Assembly (NCBI GenBank): GCA_030425205.1
Contig: JAUIAP010000014.1
Location: 62,001-126,000, forward strand
From: Anaerolineae bacterium
GTDB lineage: Bacteria > Chloroflexota > Anaerolineae > Promineifilales > Promineifilaceae
Direction of reading: 5' to 3'
Length of the DNA stretch: 64,000 nucleotides
Under the pieces are notes generated by a model. The model saw only the letters and a program-made list of their open reading frames with translations, made no database searches and was not told the origin of the DNA. Positions within the stretch are counted from its first letter, which is position 1. The number at the start of each line of letters is the position of its first letter. Of the stretch, positions 27,640 to 36,420 are shown one piece after another. Both the position numbers and the translations under genes were made by a program.

Positions 27640-27695
27640 CTGCGTTGATCTGCGTTCTTCCTGTGAACTTCTGCGCTGATCTGCGCGGAGAAAAA
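27640..27695. repeat. CTGCG(T/C)TGATCTGCG imperfect tandem
   Basis: CTGCGTTGATCTGCGTTCTT is followed by CTGCGCTGATCTGCGCGGAG. A related TCTCTGCGCTCTCCGCGGTG string occurs at 46118-46142 just before the BrxD-like gene, so this is a low-complexity dispersed element. Confidence 0.5.
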
Positions 27696-27915
27696 TCGCC
27701 GCATATTCACTGTTTCAGCAAGCAGATCTGTCGATGCATGCCACGCTGAAATACGCGCACATTTCCCTCTCTTCCACAACCAAATCACCGTTTTCATCAC
27801 ATTTGTCACGTTGGACACATACCTGTCAGCCCCGTGTCATTCAACCCAATTCCATCTCCAGTAGCCTGATTCTGGAACTGAATTGAGTTCGAAATTCACA
27901 CAACGGAGAAAACTG

Positions 27916-28131
27916 ATGAAAACAGTTACACGGCAAAAACAACGAATCTTGCTCTGGATTGCGGCACTTTTATGTGCCACTGGATTGGCGGGTGCGCCTG
28001 CACTGGTGGGCACAGCCGCCGCAGATTGCACCATCGCCTGTGTCGGCACAACCGGCAACTCGGGCTGCGAAGAGAGCCTGCTGGATGAAGGGAGTCCTAT
28101 CGAGGTCTGCTTGGGTGACACAACCCCCTAA
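27916..28131 (+). CDS. Small secreted cysteine-containing peptide, 71 aa
   Basis: The ATG at 27916 has CGGAGAA at ideal distance. Residues 1-36 are a textbook signal peptide: basic MKTVTRQKQR, hydrophobic ILLWIAALLCATGLAG, then a TAAA cleavage site. The mature part is about 35 residues, starts DCTIACVGTTGNSGCEE and has four Cys, enough for two disulfides, and is acidic. No family was recognised. It faces the STAND/TPR gene pair tail to tail, with a hairpin between. Possible roles (signal peptide, toxin, structural peptide) are guesses. Confidence 0.6.
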   Translation: MKTVTRQKQRILLWIAALLCATGLAGAPALVGTAAADCTIACVGTTGNSGCEESLLDEGSPIEVCLGDTTP

Positions 28132-28144
28132 TCACAGTCGAAAC

Positions 28145-28173
28145 GAGGTGTGGTGGCCGCGCCATCACACCTC
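28145..28173. terminator. Hairpin between convergent peptide and TPR genes
   Basis: GAGGTGTGGTGG pairs with CCATCACACCTC (one G-U pair) around CCGCG. It lies 13 bp after the peptide stop and overlaps the last codons of the TPR gene, so it can act on the peptide transcript and perhaps both. Confidence 0.55.
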
Positions 28174-29400
28174 ATCGTCAGGTTCAGGGCAGTCGTTTTG
28201 TTTGCATTCAGCAAGTTGATGCAGTTTGTTGAGATTTTCCAGCCAGCGGTCAACCTTGCGCGATTGTGGCTCATTTTTGAGTATTTCAATGGCAGAATGC
28301 AGCGTTTTCACCGCGAGCGACCATTCTTCTTGCGCGAGATAGGTCTCGCCAATGGTCCCCAACGTGTTCGCATACTCATCGGGCGCGCCGAAAACTTTCC
28401 ACAGCGCCAACCCATCCTCCAATAGCTTACGCGCCTCCATCGGTCGGCCATTCTTGAGCACGGCGTTCCCTAAATTGTTAAAAGCCATCGCGCTTAATTT
28501 AACATAACCAACCCGCTCTAAATAAGCTAGGTCGATCTGCCGAAATGTCTCTTCGGCCTTCGCCCAGCGCTTTTGCATAAAGTAAAGTGTCCCCAGTGAA
28601 ACGAAGACGTTCGCCGTATCGCGGCGCGCATTGATGCTTTGAAAGCGGTGCGTCGCTTCTTGCAGACACACCGCAGCCTCATCCAGTTGACCAGAAAACA
28701 GCAAGACATGGCCAAGATTTTGCAACACACGCGGGTAGTTGATGGGATCGTTTTGCAATTTATAGATTTGCAACGACTTCTCAAAGTATTCAATCGCCCG
28801 CGGAAAATCTTTTGAATGCTCTAAGTAGAAATGTCCCAAGTTATTGAAAAGCGTCGCATGCAGGGGTGTTTCACCTGCGGATTCGTCTAAGCAGGTCACA
28901 ACGCGATCGAGACAGGTTTTGGCCGCAACACGGTTGCCTACATCAAGATGGCACGTGGCTATATTGACAAGGGCACGCTGTTCATTGGGGCGATTGCCCT
29001 GTGTTTCGGCGATTTCACAAGCGGTATTGAGGGCTTGAAGGGCTTGCTCAAATCTGTGATCGAGGCGATAAAATCGGCCGATTTGCAACAATAGCTGACA
29101 GCGCAGGTTGTCTTTTTCGGCCGATAATTTTGCAAGTGCCTCCTCCAAAACGAGACACCATTCGGCCCAGCGATTACAATGCTCGGCAAACTGCGCAGCG
29201 TCAATCGTCAGGTGAGCGGCATCTGCGACCAGCGTTTCTGCACCCAGCGCGATGCGGACGGCGCGACAGACAAGCATGAAGCTCTCGCGCATCTCCTGCA
29301 ACTTCTCATGCTCGGCATCTATAAATTTGACTTGCCAATAGCGCAAATTGGCTTTGGCACTGCGCACAAAACGATCATAACCTTGTCTGTTATTCATCAT
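28165..29400 (-). CDS. TPR-repeat protein paired with the STAND ATPase
   Basis: 411 residues. At least seven TPR-like helix pairs are visible, e.g. LLLQIGRFYRLDHRFEQALQ, LFNNLGHFYLEHSKDFPRAI, VFVSLGTLYFMQKRWAKAEE and AFNNLGNAVLKNGRPMEARK. TPR arrays bind peptides or partner proteins. Its start overlaps the stop of the upstream ATPase gene, so the two are co-translated and together look like one NB-ARC/TPR regulator split in two. The first 100 residues are helical without clear TPRs. No DNA-binding or catalytic domain is seen. Confidence 0.85.
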   Translation of the reverse strand: MMNNRQGYDRFVRSAKANLRYWQVKFIDAEHEKLQEMRESFMLVCRAVRIALGAETLVADAAHLTIDAAQFAEHCNRWAEWCLVLEEALAKLSAEKDNLRCQLLLQIGRFYRLDHRFEQALQALNTACEIAETQGNRPNEQRALVNIATCHLDVGNRVAAKTCLDRVVTCLDESAGETPLHATLFNNLGHFYLEHSKDFPRAIEYFEKSLQIYKLQNDPINYPRVLQNLGHVLLFSGQLDEAAVCLQEATHRFQSINARRDTANVFVSLGTLYFMQKRWAKAEETFRQIDLAYLERVGYVKLSAMAFNNLGNAVLKNGRPMEARKLLEDGLALWKVFGAPDEYANTLGTIGETYLAQEEWSLAVKTLHSAIEILKNEPQSRKVDRWLENLNKLHQLAECKQNDCPEPDDEV

Positions 29401-30809
29401 GCGTCAAATTGCCACCCGCCCTGAATGATTTCCGTTTCTAAAAATGTCATCGTGAGGCGATGCACGCCATAACGACGATTTTTATACCCGCCACGCACTT
29501 CAATCAATGAGCGGTTGAGCAAATCGGTAATCGCCACCCAGATCGTTGCATCGTCCAGCTCACTAATCGCTTGCAACTGCTCGACTTCACCCCCCTCCTC
29601 CCCAACCAGCGGCATCGCTTGCAGCAGTTCACGCGCCTCGTGTTTTAACGTCTGCCACGCCTGAAAGTAGATGCGCGTGTACATTTGCCCGATATCGTCC
29701 GTTTCCCCGCCGCGACACAAGCTTTTTAAGATGTGGGACAATGGCATAAACGAAACCAGACTGACCACCAACTTTAATGCGAGTGGGTTACCGCCCGTCA
29801 CCCCATAAATATCATCGATTACCTCATCGATGTCAGCGGCAAAATCAAATAGATGTCGCTCTTGCGCCTGCTGTACGACCAGCCGCGCCGCATCGATCTT
29901 CGGCAGCTCGGTTAGGTTGTGTGAGGGAATCGCAATGTGACCCGTCAAGCGGGTGCGCGTCGTCACAAGAAATTTGCTGCCCTCCGCCCAGTCGCTTAGA
30001 TGTTGCAACAGCATGCTTGTGTCTGCGTCCGTTTCAATGTTGTCGATGACGATCAGATGGGGCGTTTGCTTGAGAACGGTGCTTATTCGTTGATGGCGTT
30101 CCGACCGCTGGAGCGGTTCCGTCAGCTCTGGCAATAACTTTTGCAACAGCTCAACCGACACGACATCGAGAATCAACTCAGGCGTGGTCGCTGCCCCGCT
30201 GATCAAGGCGGAGTCAACACGCAGCCAGACGATCCGATTGAACCGAAAGTGCGGGATAATCTCCCGCACCACCGCATCGGCCAAACTGGTTTTCCCGATA
30301 CCGCCGATTCCCGTAATCGCAACAACGCGCGATTTGACGGGATCGAGCAGTTGTGTGGTGATTTTCGTCAATAGCGCATCAAATCCGAACAGCTCATTGT
30401 AGCTGGCAATCGGCAGCGACTGTTCAATCTGAACTTGTAGCTCCTGTCGCAAGACGGTCTCTTTCTCCCACAAAATTTCGCTCAACTGCGCGATCGCCTC
30501 ACGCTGGCGTCGATTGACCTGATCATCGCTTAACTCGAATGCAACGCTCACGCGCTTGATTGTGTCATTATCACGAAAACGCCGTTGCAAAATTTCAGCC
30601 CCAACATGGTTGCGCGACATCAATTCTGCAATGCCGTCGGCAAGCACTTTATGGGTCTGAAAGCGCAATTGGGTCTGGTTACTGCCACCGTCGATGTACG
30701 CCTGAATGAGTTGCAAGTCGCTGAGCAGGAAATCGGCCGATTGGCTATTCTTGTACCAACCCTTGAGCGCATTATGTATCTTTTTCTTAAAATCTTTTGG
30801 TTGTTTCAT
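29397..30809 (-). CDS. NB-ARC/STAND ATPase
   Basis: 470 residues, start preceded by GGAGTGAAGG. The N-terminal 130 residues are helical and include a possible helix-turn-helix-like stretch (TIKRVSVAFELSDDQVNRRQ). The NB-ARC domain follows: Walker A GIGGIGKTSLADA, Walker B LIVIDNIE, sensor TTRTRLTG and GGNPLALK. A winged-helix-like region ends the protein. STAND proteins switch between ADP and ATP forms and act as signal-driven regulators or immune sensors. The usual C-terminal repeat sensor is supplied here by the separate TPR protein. Confidence 0.87.
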   Translation of the reverse strand: MKQPKDFKKKIHNALKGWYKNSQSADFLLSDLQLIQAYIDGGSNQTQLRFQTHKVLADGIAELMSRNHVGAEILQRRFRDNDTIKRVSVAFELSDDQVNRRQREAIAQLSEILWEKETVLRQELQVQIEQSLPIASYNELFGFDALLTKITTQLLDPVKSRVVAITGIGGIGKTSLADAVVREIIPHFRFNRIVWLRVDSALISGAATTPELILDVVSVELLQKLLPELTEPLQRSERHQRISTVLKQTPHLIVIDNIETDADTSMLLQHLSDWAEGSKFLVTTRTRLTGHIAIPSHNLTELPKIDAARLVVQQAQERHLFDFAADIDEVIDDIYGVTGGNPLALKLVVSLVSFMPLSHILKSLCRGGETDDIGQMYTRIYFQAWQTLKHEARELLQAMPLVGEEGGEVEQLQAISELDDATIWVAITDLLNRSLIEVRGGYKNRRYGVHRLTMTFLETEIIQGGWQFDA

Positions 30810-31049
30810 CCTTCACTCCACACTGCCCATGCGGGCAATCTACTATGCAACATCTGTCAGAGCGTAACATAAATGTCCAGAACGCCAAGCATTCTCGCAG
30901 ACAATCGCAGACAGCCGCCTGACCATACCCACAAACACACGTATTAGGCTTTACAATAATAATCAATCTAGTCATTGCAAGGGTAAAGTTTTATCGTTTG
31001 CATGCAATCGATCGCTGTTGATTTATTAGATTGTATAGGAGGTATCCCA

Positions 31050-31583
31050 GTGCGTATTAAAAAGAGTCGTGAGCAAATTGCCATTATCCTGTTTGCCAGA
31101 GGGTATGACGAGGGCTTTGTCAATCGTTGCGTGGGTGACTTGCGCGAGGCGGGCATTCGCACCCAGCTCGTCGGATTAACAAGCCAGCATGTCCGCAGTT
31201 GGCATGGCGTCGAGATCAAGGCCGACACCGTTTTGCGCCAGCTCCCTGTTTCTGAAGCGTTGAAGCTGGTCATAATACCGGGTCAGCCGCAGTCTGTTTC
31301 CGCGCTGGCGATGGAGCCGCTTGTGCCTGAGCTGGTGCGACACGTGCTGCGACAGAATGGCTGTGTCGCTGTGGCAAAATCGGCCGAATCCTTTCTCGAA
31401 CGCCAAAAACACGAGTTGCCAACCGACATGCGCATCATCCCCGCCGACATCTGCGAAACACAACAGTTACGACAACAAGATCGCGCCGACCGCGAATTCA
31501 TCCGCTCCCTCATCCAGCAACTTCAATCCCCCACCCCCCACGCTATATCGTCACAACCTGCGTCCCTGTCTCCGTCAAGTTAA
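31050..31583 (+). CDS. DJ-1/PfpI-like protein, probably without the nucleophile Cys
   Basis: 177 residues from a GTG at 31050 with a perfect AGGAGG seven bases upstream. The fold is recognisable: IAIILFARGYDEGFVNRCVG opens the first strand-helix with the conserved Glu, then LREAGIRTQLVGLT and LKLVIIPGQPQSVSA. At the nucleophile elbow the sequence is GCVAVAKSAESFL, in which the expected Cys seems replaced, so hydrolase or deglycase activity is doubtful. The last 41 bp overlap the convergent GHMP kinase gene. A divergent 240-bp spacer separates it from the STAND gene. Confidence 0.68.
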   Translation: MRIKKSREQIAIILFARGYDEGFVNRCVGDLREAGIRTQLVGLTSQHVRSWHGVEIKADTVLRQLPVSEALKLVIIPGQPQSVSALAMEPLVPELVRHVLRQNGCVAVAKSAESFLERQKHELPTDMRIIPADICETQQLRQQDRADREFIRSLIQQLQSPTPHAISSQPASLSPSS

Positions 31584-32511
31584 AGTGGACTTCACGTAAA
31601 TCAGCCAGTTCACGGCGCACCAGATCGTGCTGTCCGTCTGGGCAGCAGACGATGACAAACGCGCTGATCTTGCCACCGGGCAGTTGGGCATGTGCGCCCA
31701 ATCGGCCGATTTTCTGCGTAATCTCACGCACATAGCTGTTGACGAATCTGCCCGGCAGCTGCATTTTGAGTTGCTGCTGGGCTTCAATAATTCGGCCGAT
31801 TTGTGCCAAATCCCCCGTCTGAAACGCCGTTTCCAACTCATAGCCCAGCCGCTTCATCGCGTGCAGCGTCTCCTGTGCATCGTGAAGGTGGCTCGTCAGC
31901 AGGTCGAGTGATGGCTTGCTCTTGGCGTGATGCCCACTATAGAAAAAGAGCAGGGAGTCGATAAACGCCTTGCGCGTGGCGGGACTCATCGCAATGTCCC
32001 GCGCCGTGACACGCGGCCCATCATATTCAATCAGCTTCAACCCACCCAACGCACAGATCGTCGGATCGTGATACCCAGAGGCACCGTCGAGAATGTCAAC
32101 TTCGATGTGTGCCGCTTCTTCAAACAGTTGACGCTGACCGACCACCCGCCCTTGCAGCGCGTGCATCGCATGGAGCAAGCCAACCGTCAGCGCGCCCGAC
32201 GAACCAAGACCGCTTTCGCTTGAGAGATCAGCCATGATAGTTAGTTCAAGCGGAATTTCCGTCAGCCCAGTCAGCTTAACTGCCTCACGGATCAGGTTAT
32301 GGCGAATTTGGTTATAGCCCGTCACGCGCTCATGTACGTTTTGATATCTTAGGTCGGTATATTGGCTCGCACTGCGCTTGATCACGACATAGATATATTT
32401 ATCAATCGTTGCGCTGACCGTCACCCCACCAAAATCGGCCGCAAACTGCTTGAGATCGGTTAGGCCGCCCGCCAGCGGAATGCGAAAAGGTGTTTTAGAT
32501 ACGGCAATCAT
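31543..32511 (-). CDS. GHMP-family sugar kinase (HddA-like)
   Basis: 322 residues from the ATG at 32511, which overlaps the upstream stop. RIPLAGGLTDLKQFAADFGG and ATIDKYIYVV match the heptose-7-phosphate kinase branch (HddA), and the phosphate loop is SSESGLGSSGALTVG. LPGGKISAFVIVCCP is the third GHMP motif. It phosphorylates a sugar at C1; with the nucleotidyltransferase in the same operon it would make an activated sugar for glycans. Heptose is the best guess, another sugar is possible. Tail overlap with the DJ-1-like gene. Confidence 0.82.
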   Translation of the reverse strand: MIAVSKTPFRIPLAGGLTDLKQFAADFGGVTVSATIDKYIYVVIKRSASQYTDLRYQNVHERVTGYNQIRHNLIREAVKLTGLTEIPLELTIMADLSSESGLGSSGALTVGLLHAMHALQGRVVGQRQLFEEAAHIEVDILDGASGYHDPTICALGGLKLIEYDGPRVTARDIAMSPATRKAFIDSLLFFYSGHHAKSKPSLDLLTSHLHDAQETLHAMKRLGYELETAFQTGDLAQIGRIIEAQQQLKMQLPGRFVNSYVREITQKIGRLGAHAQLPGGKISAFVIVCCPDGQHDLVRRELADLREVHFNLTETGTQVVTI

Positions 32512-33230
32512 GTGCCAGCCTCCAATGCTAAGACACGCTGGACAACCTGCTGGACATTCTCGCGGGCTGTCGGTTGCGTTCCGCCGAGATGAATCCATTC
32601 GGTCGTCTCGACATAGCCAATTTCTGCCCCCGCTTCCAGCGCATGTTGCAGGTTGGGCATCACGCGAAACTCGTCTACTTTGCGACTGGTCATCCCTTGC
32701 ACAACGGCGGGCGACAACTTCCACAAGCCAATGTCATAGCGATCACTCGCCCCTTGCCATGCGACGGTGATGCGATCGTCGTTGAATGAGACGCGCACAT
32801 TGGGATTCTCGTCTTCTGGACCGGGCGCAATTGTCTGCACATTGGGCAAACGATGTTGGTGCACGGCCTCAAATAGCGTCGATGGCACATACAGATCGGC
32901 CAGCCAAACGATGATCGATTCGGCCGATGGGTAGGCTGCCTGTGCCGTATAGATGGCATGTCCCGTCCCCAACGCTTGCCCCTGCTCCACATAGTGGATC
33001 GGCAAACCAGCATAGTTATCGCCAAAGTAGCAGCGAATCTGTTCGCCATGATGTCCAACAACGAGAATCAGGCGATCACGGGCGAGGTCAACAGACCGAC
33101 AATTTCTGAGATTGCGAATGGTGTATTCGAGAAAAGGTTGCAAGCCAATTGGGTACATACACTTTTGTAGATAGCTTCCCAATCGGCCGAAACGTGTCCC
33201 TTTCCCCGCAGCGAGGCAAATATAATCCAT
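32508..33230 (-). CDS. Sugar nucleotidyltransferase
   Basis: 240 residues from the ATG at 33230, where MDYICLAAGKGTRFG gives the pyrophosphorylase signature LAAGKGTRFG at once; longer starts would add repeat-derived residues. QALGTGHAIYTA and IIVWLADLYVPSTLF (in place of a DxD metal site: ADLY) follow. It would join a sugar-1-phosphate to a nucleotide, feeding the product of the coupled GHMP kinase. The C-terminus (EWIHLGGTQPTARENVQQVV) is short and lacks an acyltransferase domain. The exact sugar and nucleotide cannot be told. Confidence 0.82.
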   Translation of the reverse strand: MDYICLAAGKGTRFGRLGSYLQKCMYPIGLQPFLEYTIRNLRNCRSVDLARDRLILVVGHHGEQIRCYFGDNYAGLPIHYVEQGQALGTGHAIYTAQAAYPSAESIIVWLADLYVPSTLFEAVHQHRLPNVQTIAPGPEDENPNVRVSFNDDRITVAWQGASDRYDIGLWKLSPAVVQGMTSRKVDEFRVMPNLQHALEAGAEIGYVETTEWIHLGGTQPTARENVQQVVQRVLALEAGT

Positions 33231-33265
33231 AATTTGATTCTTTCTTTCAGATTCTGTGGGGCTTC

Positions 33266-33316
33266 GTAGTACGTGGTGCGTGGTGCGTAATCCACGCAAT
33301 ACGCAATACGCAATAC
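33266..33316. repeat. GTGCGTGGTGCGT / CGCAATACG low-complexity repeat, copy 1
   Basis: ACGTGGTGCGTGGTGCGTAA is followed by CGCAATACGCAATACGCAAT. Similar strings lie at 36261-36310 and 39276-39318. This 260-bp spacer (33231-33496) holds no other feature. Confidence 0.6.
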
Positions 33317-33496
33317 GTTGCCAACCCCTCATTTTCCTAACAACCCCATAATTTCTTGACCAACTCATTCAAGTTTACCAGAGCCTCGTTTATGAGCCGA
33401 AAAGTGAACCTGTCAGCGTAGCCTCGACTCAACACCGCCTATGAAAACCACAGACGCCAACATATCGTTGCGACAATTTGGTACTATTCGGCCCCT

Positions 33497-33895
33497 ATGG
33501 CAAAAAAGAAAACGCACGCCGTCAATGTTAATAAACCCAACACATGGGTTAAATATCGCAAAGGACTCTGCCACTCCTGCATGGGCGGCTGTTGCAGTTT
33601 GCCCGTCGAAGCGCGGCTTTCCGATTTGGTGCGCATGGAGCTGGTTGATCCATTTGAGGCGGAGGTGCTGGCACCCAAGAAAATCGCCAAGCGTCTGCTG
33701 AAGGCGGGGGCTATTCAGCATTTCAACTTCAAAGACAGTAAATTCACCCTCGCCCAACGTGCCAACAACGACTGCGTCTACCTCAATCCGCAGACGCGCT
33801 TGTGTACGATCTACGAAAAGCGTCCCGATATTTGCCGCAATCACCCGCGTATCGGGCCACGTCCCGGATTTTGTGCCTATCAAGAAAAATCATGA
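33497..33895 (+). CDS. YkgJ-family metal-cluster protein
   Basis: 132 residues. The cysteine set CHSCMGGCC (about residues 25-33), then CVYLNPQTRLCTIYEKRPDIC and a final FCAY is the YkgJ (CxxCxxxCC, PF03692) pattern, thought to bind zinc or an iron-sulfur cluster. The basic N-terminus MAKKKTHAVNVNKP is unusual for the family. The function of YkgJ proteins is mostly unknown; some act in flagellin or protein modification. It is a single-gene unit. Confidence 0.83.
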   Translation: MAKKKTHAVNVNKPNTWVKYRKGLCHSCMGGCCSLPVEARLSDLVRMELVDPFEAEVLAPKKIAKRLLKAGAIQHFNFKDSKFTLAQRANNDCVYLNPQTRLCTIYEKRPDICRNHPRIGPRPGFCAYQEKS

Positions 33896-33966
33896 GGGCC
33901 ATCTTGCAAAGGCGATTTAGCGCATTCACAATTACACAATAGGTGTGTTTCAAATCAGTTGAAACG

Positions 33967-34034
33967 GTCATTCACGCGCAGGCGGGAATCCATTCTTCTA
34001 ATGCGGAAGTTTCAGGAAATCCAATTCCCGAAAC
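33967..34034. repeat. Dispersed repeats: GCGGG hairpin plus CGGGAA palindrome
   Basis: GGTCATTCACGCGCAGGCGG at 33967 runs into ATTCTTCT, and is followed at 34010-34034 by GTTTCAGGAAATCC-AATTCCCGAAAC. Both families recur together at 1185-1506 and 57300-57684, which suggests they travel or accumulate together. Confidence 0.6.
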
Positions 34035-34123
34035 ACGCCCAACCGAGATGAAACCCACCGTTACATAGTCGACAACGGTCACAGAGTCGTTCATGTTGTC
34101 GATAGAAACAAATGGAGAAAAGT

Positions 34124-35752
34124 ATGAGCCGTGCGGGCATCAAATCATTTAAGCAACACAAAATTACCGAACAGTACGACGTGATCTGCATTGGGTCGGG
34201 CATTTCGTGTATGACAGCGGCAGCAATTCTGGCAAGGGAAGGGCAAAAAGTCCTTGTGCTGGAGCGACACTACACGGCAGGGGGCTACACGCACGTGTTT
34301 AAGCGCAAGGGGTACGAATGGGATGTTGGCATCCACTACATCGGCGGCGTGACCCATCCAAAAGCAATGCTTGCGACGATGTTTCATTACATCACCGATG
34401 GGCAGCTTGAGTGGGCGGACATGGGTGAGGTGTATGATCGTGTGCGCTTTGGGGATGAGGCGTTTGATTTTTACAAAGGGCCAGAAAACTTTAGTGCCAA
34501 GCTGAAGGAGTATTTTCCAGATTCGGCCGATCACAACGCCATCGACCAGTACCTCGACTTAATCAAACAGGTCAACAACGCGAGCAGCACCTATTTTGCC
34601 GAAAAAGCGTTGCCCTATTCAGTCTCAAAGATGATGGGCGACCAGATGCGCGCGCCGTTCCTGCGCTTTGCACAACAGACGACGCTTGAAGTGCTTGAGG
34701 AGCTGACCGACAACCGCAAACTGATCGCCGTGCTGACCGCACAATTTGGTGACTATGGGTTGTCGCCCGCCAAGAGCAGCTTTGCGATGCACGCGATGTT
34801 GGTCAATCACTATCTACACGGTGGGGGCTTCCCTGTGGGCGGTTCGGCACGCATTGCCGAAACTATTGCAGACGTCATTGCAGATGCGGGTGGCTTGATT
34901 TTGACCAATGCAGCTGTGGATGAAATTTTGGTTGAAGACAAGCACGCAGTCGGTGTGCGCCTAGTGGACGGCACAGAGCTGCGTGCCCCACTGATCATTA
35001 GTGGCGCAGGCGTCTTTAACACCTACGAAAAAATGCTGCCGCCCGCACAGCGTCAAAAGTTCCAACTGGATGAACAGCTCGCAACGGTCACGCCGTCGGT
35101 CGCCCATCTCAACATGTATCTCGGCTTTGAGGAAAGCACGGCCGACCTCGACCTGCAAAAAGCCAACTACTGGATCTATCCTGAGGGGCAATACGATCAC
35201 GATGCCAACGTGGCCGCCTTTCTCGACGATCCGACCGCCCCATTCCCGCTGGTCTACATCTCATTCCCATCCGCTAAAGACCCGCTCTGGCAGGAACGCT
35301 ATCCGGGACGGGCGACCGTAGACATCATTACGCTCGCGCCCTATGAGTGGTTTGCCCAATGGGAGGACACAAAGTGGAAACGGCGTGGCGATGATTATGA
35401 GGCGTTCAAAGCAGCGTTGAGCCAACGTCTGCTGGAAGTTCTCTTCCACTATGAACCACAACTGCGCGGCAAGGTGGCGCACTATGAACTGTCTACACCG
35501 CTCTCAACGCGCGATTTTGTAAACTACGCCAAAGGTGAGATTTACGGGCTGCACCATGACCCCAATCGCTTTGAGCAGACGTTTCTGCGCCCACAAACCC
35601 CGATCAAAAATCTTTACCTGACGGGACAAGACATCGTGACCGCCGGGATTGGCGGCGCATTGATGTCAGGCGTGTTGACCGTTTCCGCCATCAAGCAGGA
35701 AGATTACTCGGGCAAGATACGCAGACAGGTGCTGGCTGAGATGGCGGCGTAA
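34124..35752 (+). CDS. Retinol-saturase/CrtI-like FAD oxidoreductase
   Basis: 542 residues from the ATG at 34124, with GGAGAA five bases upstream. The dinucleotide motif is DVICIGSGISCMTAAAILAREG; LERHYTAGGYTHVFKRKGYE is the second FAD motif and the C-terminal NLYLTGQDIVTAGIGGALMS closes the site. Length and motifs match the phytoene desaturase/all-trans-retinol saturase superfamily. The Cys in place of Gly in the third position region (SGISCMTA) is as in retinol saturases. The substrate is probably an isoprenoid or carotenoid; no other carotenoid gene lies nearby. Confidence 0.85.
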   Translation: MSRAGIKSFKQHKITEQYDVICIGSGISCMTAAAILAREGQKVLVLERHYTAGGYTHVFKRKGYEWDVGIHYIGGVTHPKAMLATMFHYITDGQLEWADMGEVYDRVRFGDEAFDFYKGPENFSAKLKEYFPDSADHNAIDQYLDLIKQVNNASSTYFAEKALPYSVSKMMGDQMRAPFLRFAQQTTLEVLEELTDNRKLIAVLTAQFGDYGLSPAKSSFAMHAMLVNHYLHGGGFPVGGSARIAETIADVIADAGGLILTNAAVDEILVEDKHAVGVRLVDGTELRAPLIISGAGVFNTYEKMLPPAQRQKFQLDEQLATVTPSVAHLNMYLGFEESTADLDLQKANYWIYPEGQYDHDANVAAFLDDPTAPFPLVYISFPSAKDPLWQERYPGRATVDIITLAPYEWFAQWEDTKWKRRGDDYEAFKAALSQRLLEVLFHYEPQLRGKVAHYELSTPLSTRDFVNYAKGEIYGLHHDPNRFEQTFLRPQTPIKNLYLTGQDIVTAGIGGALMSGVLTVSAIKQEDYSGKIRRQVLAEMAA

Positions 35753-35883
35753 CGCTCAGAAAATGCGCTAAATTGTCCCAACCCTTTCACAATTCTGTCA
35801 CATTTGACGCGCATAATCTCTGCAACAAACAAGTTGATGTGACCGACAGCACGGGCTGGGCGGCACATGCAGAGGTCATGACG

Positions 35884-36252
35884 ATGTTTTTTAGACGTAA
35901 GTTTTTCTTCTTCGCCTTTCTAGGGTTGCTGTTTCTCGGCATCGGTGGAATGCGGCAGCATTCGGCGTATGAGATGGGCTATCGACAAGGGTATGCGGCG
36001 GCAGAGCGGGTAGAGAATTCGGCCGAAAGCAGCGAAACACCCGCCCCACAAACCCACTACGCCCCACACCATCGCGGGCGCCATCACGGATTTGGCTTCT
36101 TCCATTTCGTATTGCTCTTCTTTGTCGCCAGCACATTTATGCGCTGCATGGACGGTAAAAGGCACGGCTGGCATCACCACAGACACGGTGGCGGCGAACC
36201 AAAAGAGAAGCAGCCAGAAGATGTTGAACCTGATATTCGTGTTGAATCGTAA
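35884..36252 (+). CDS. His-rich two-helix membrane protein
   Basis: 122 residues from the ATG at 35884, eight bases after AGAGG; an ATG two codons earlier is possible. Helix 1 is FFFFAFLGLLFLGIGGM, helix 2 is FFHFVLLFFVASTFM. His-rich stretches HYAPHHRGRHHGFGFFHF and HGWHHHRHGGGEPK surround helix 2 and look able to bind metal. It lies 170 bp before the two-component system, so it may be its target or a metal sensor; that is inference. Confidence 0.65.
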   Translation: MFFRRKFFFFAFLGLLFLGIGGMRQHSAYEMGYRQGYAAAERVENSAESSETPAPQTHYAPHHRGRHHGFGFFHFVLLFFVASTFMRCMDGKRHGWHHHRHGGGEPKEKQPEDVEPDIRVES

Positions 36253-36260
36253 ATAGAAGA

Positions 36261-36310
36261 GCGTATTGCGTATTGCGTGTTGCGTATTGTGCGCTGGACA
36301 CGCAACATGC
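36261..36310. repeat. GCGTATTGCGTATTGCGTG low-complexity repeat, copy 2
   Basis: GCGTATTGCGTATTGCGTGT is followed by TGCGTATTG and CACGCAACATGC. It is related, partly in inverted orientation, to the strings at 33266-33316 and 39276-39318. Confidence 0.55.
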
Positions 36311-36363
36311 AAGACGTGTTGTCAAGCTCCAGCGAGACTTTGCCAAAATCCTAAGACTTCTCA

Positions 36364-36407
36364 GGGCAGTGTTGGTGGGGCGCAATTGCCTCACACCAAC
36401 ACTGCCC
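36364..36407. terminator. Perfect 14-bp hairpin before the response regulator
   Basis: GGGCAGTGTTGGTG (36364-36377) pairs with CACCAACACTGCCC (36394-36407), 13 bp before the regulator ATG. It can terminate the membrane-protein transcript or act as a 5' leader structure of the two-component operon. Confidence 0.55.
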
Positions 36408-36420
36408 TTAAACTTGTTAC

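Noticed and set aside
33266-33316. CRISPR-like array
   Set aside because: The units GTGCGTG and CGCAATACG are short tandem strings without spacers.
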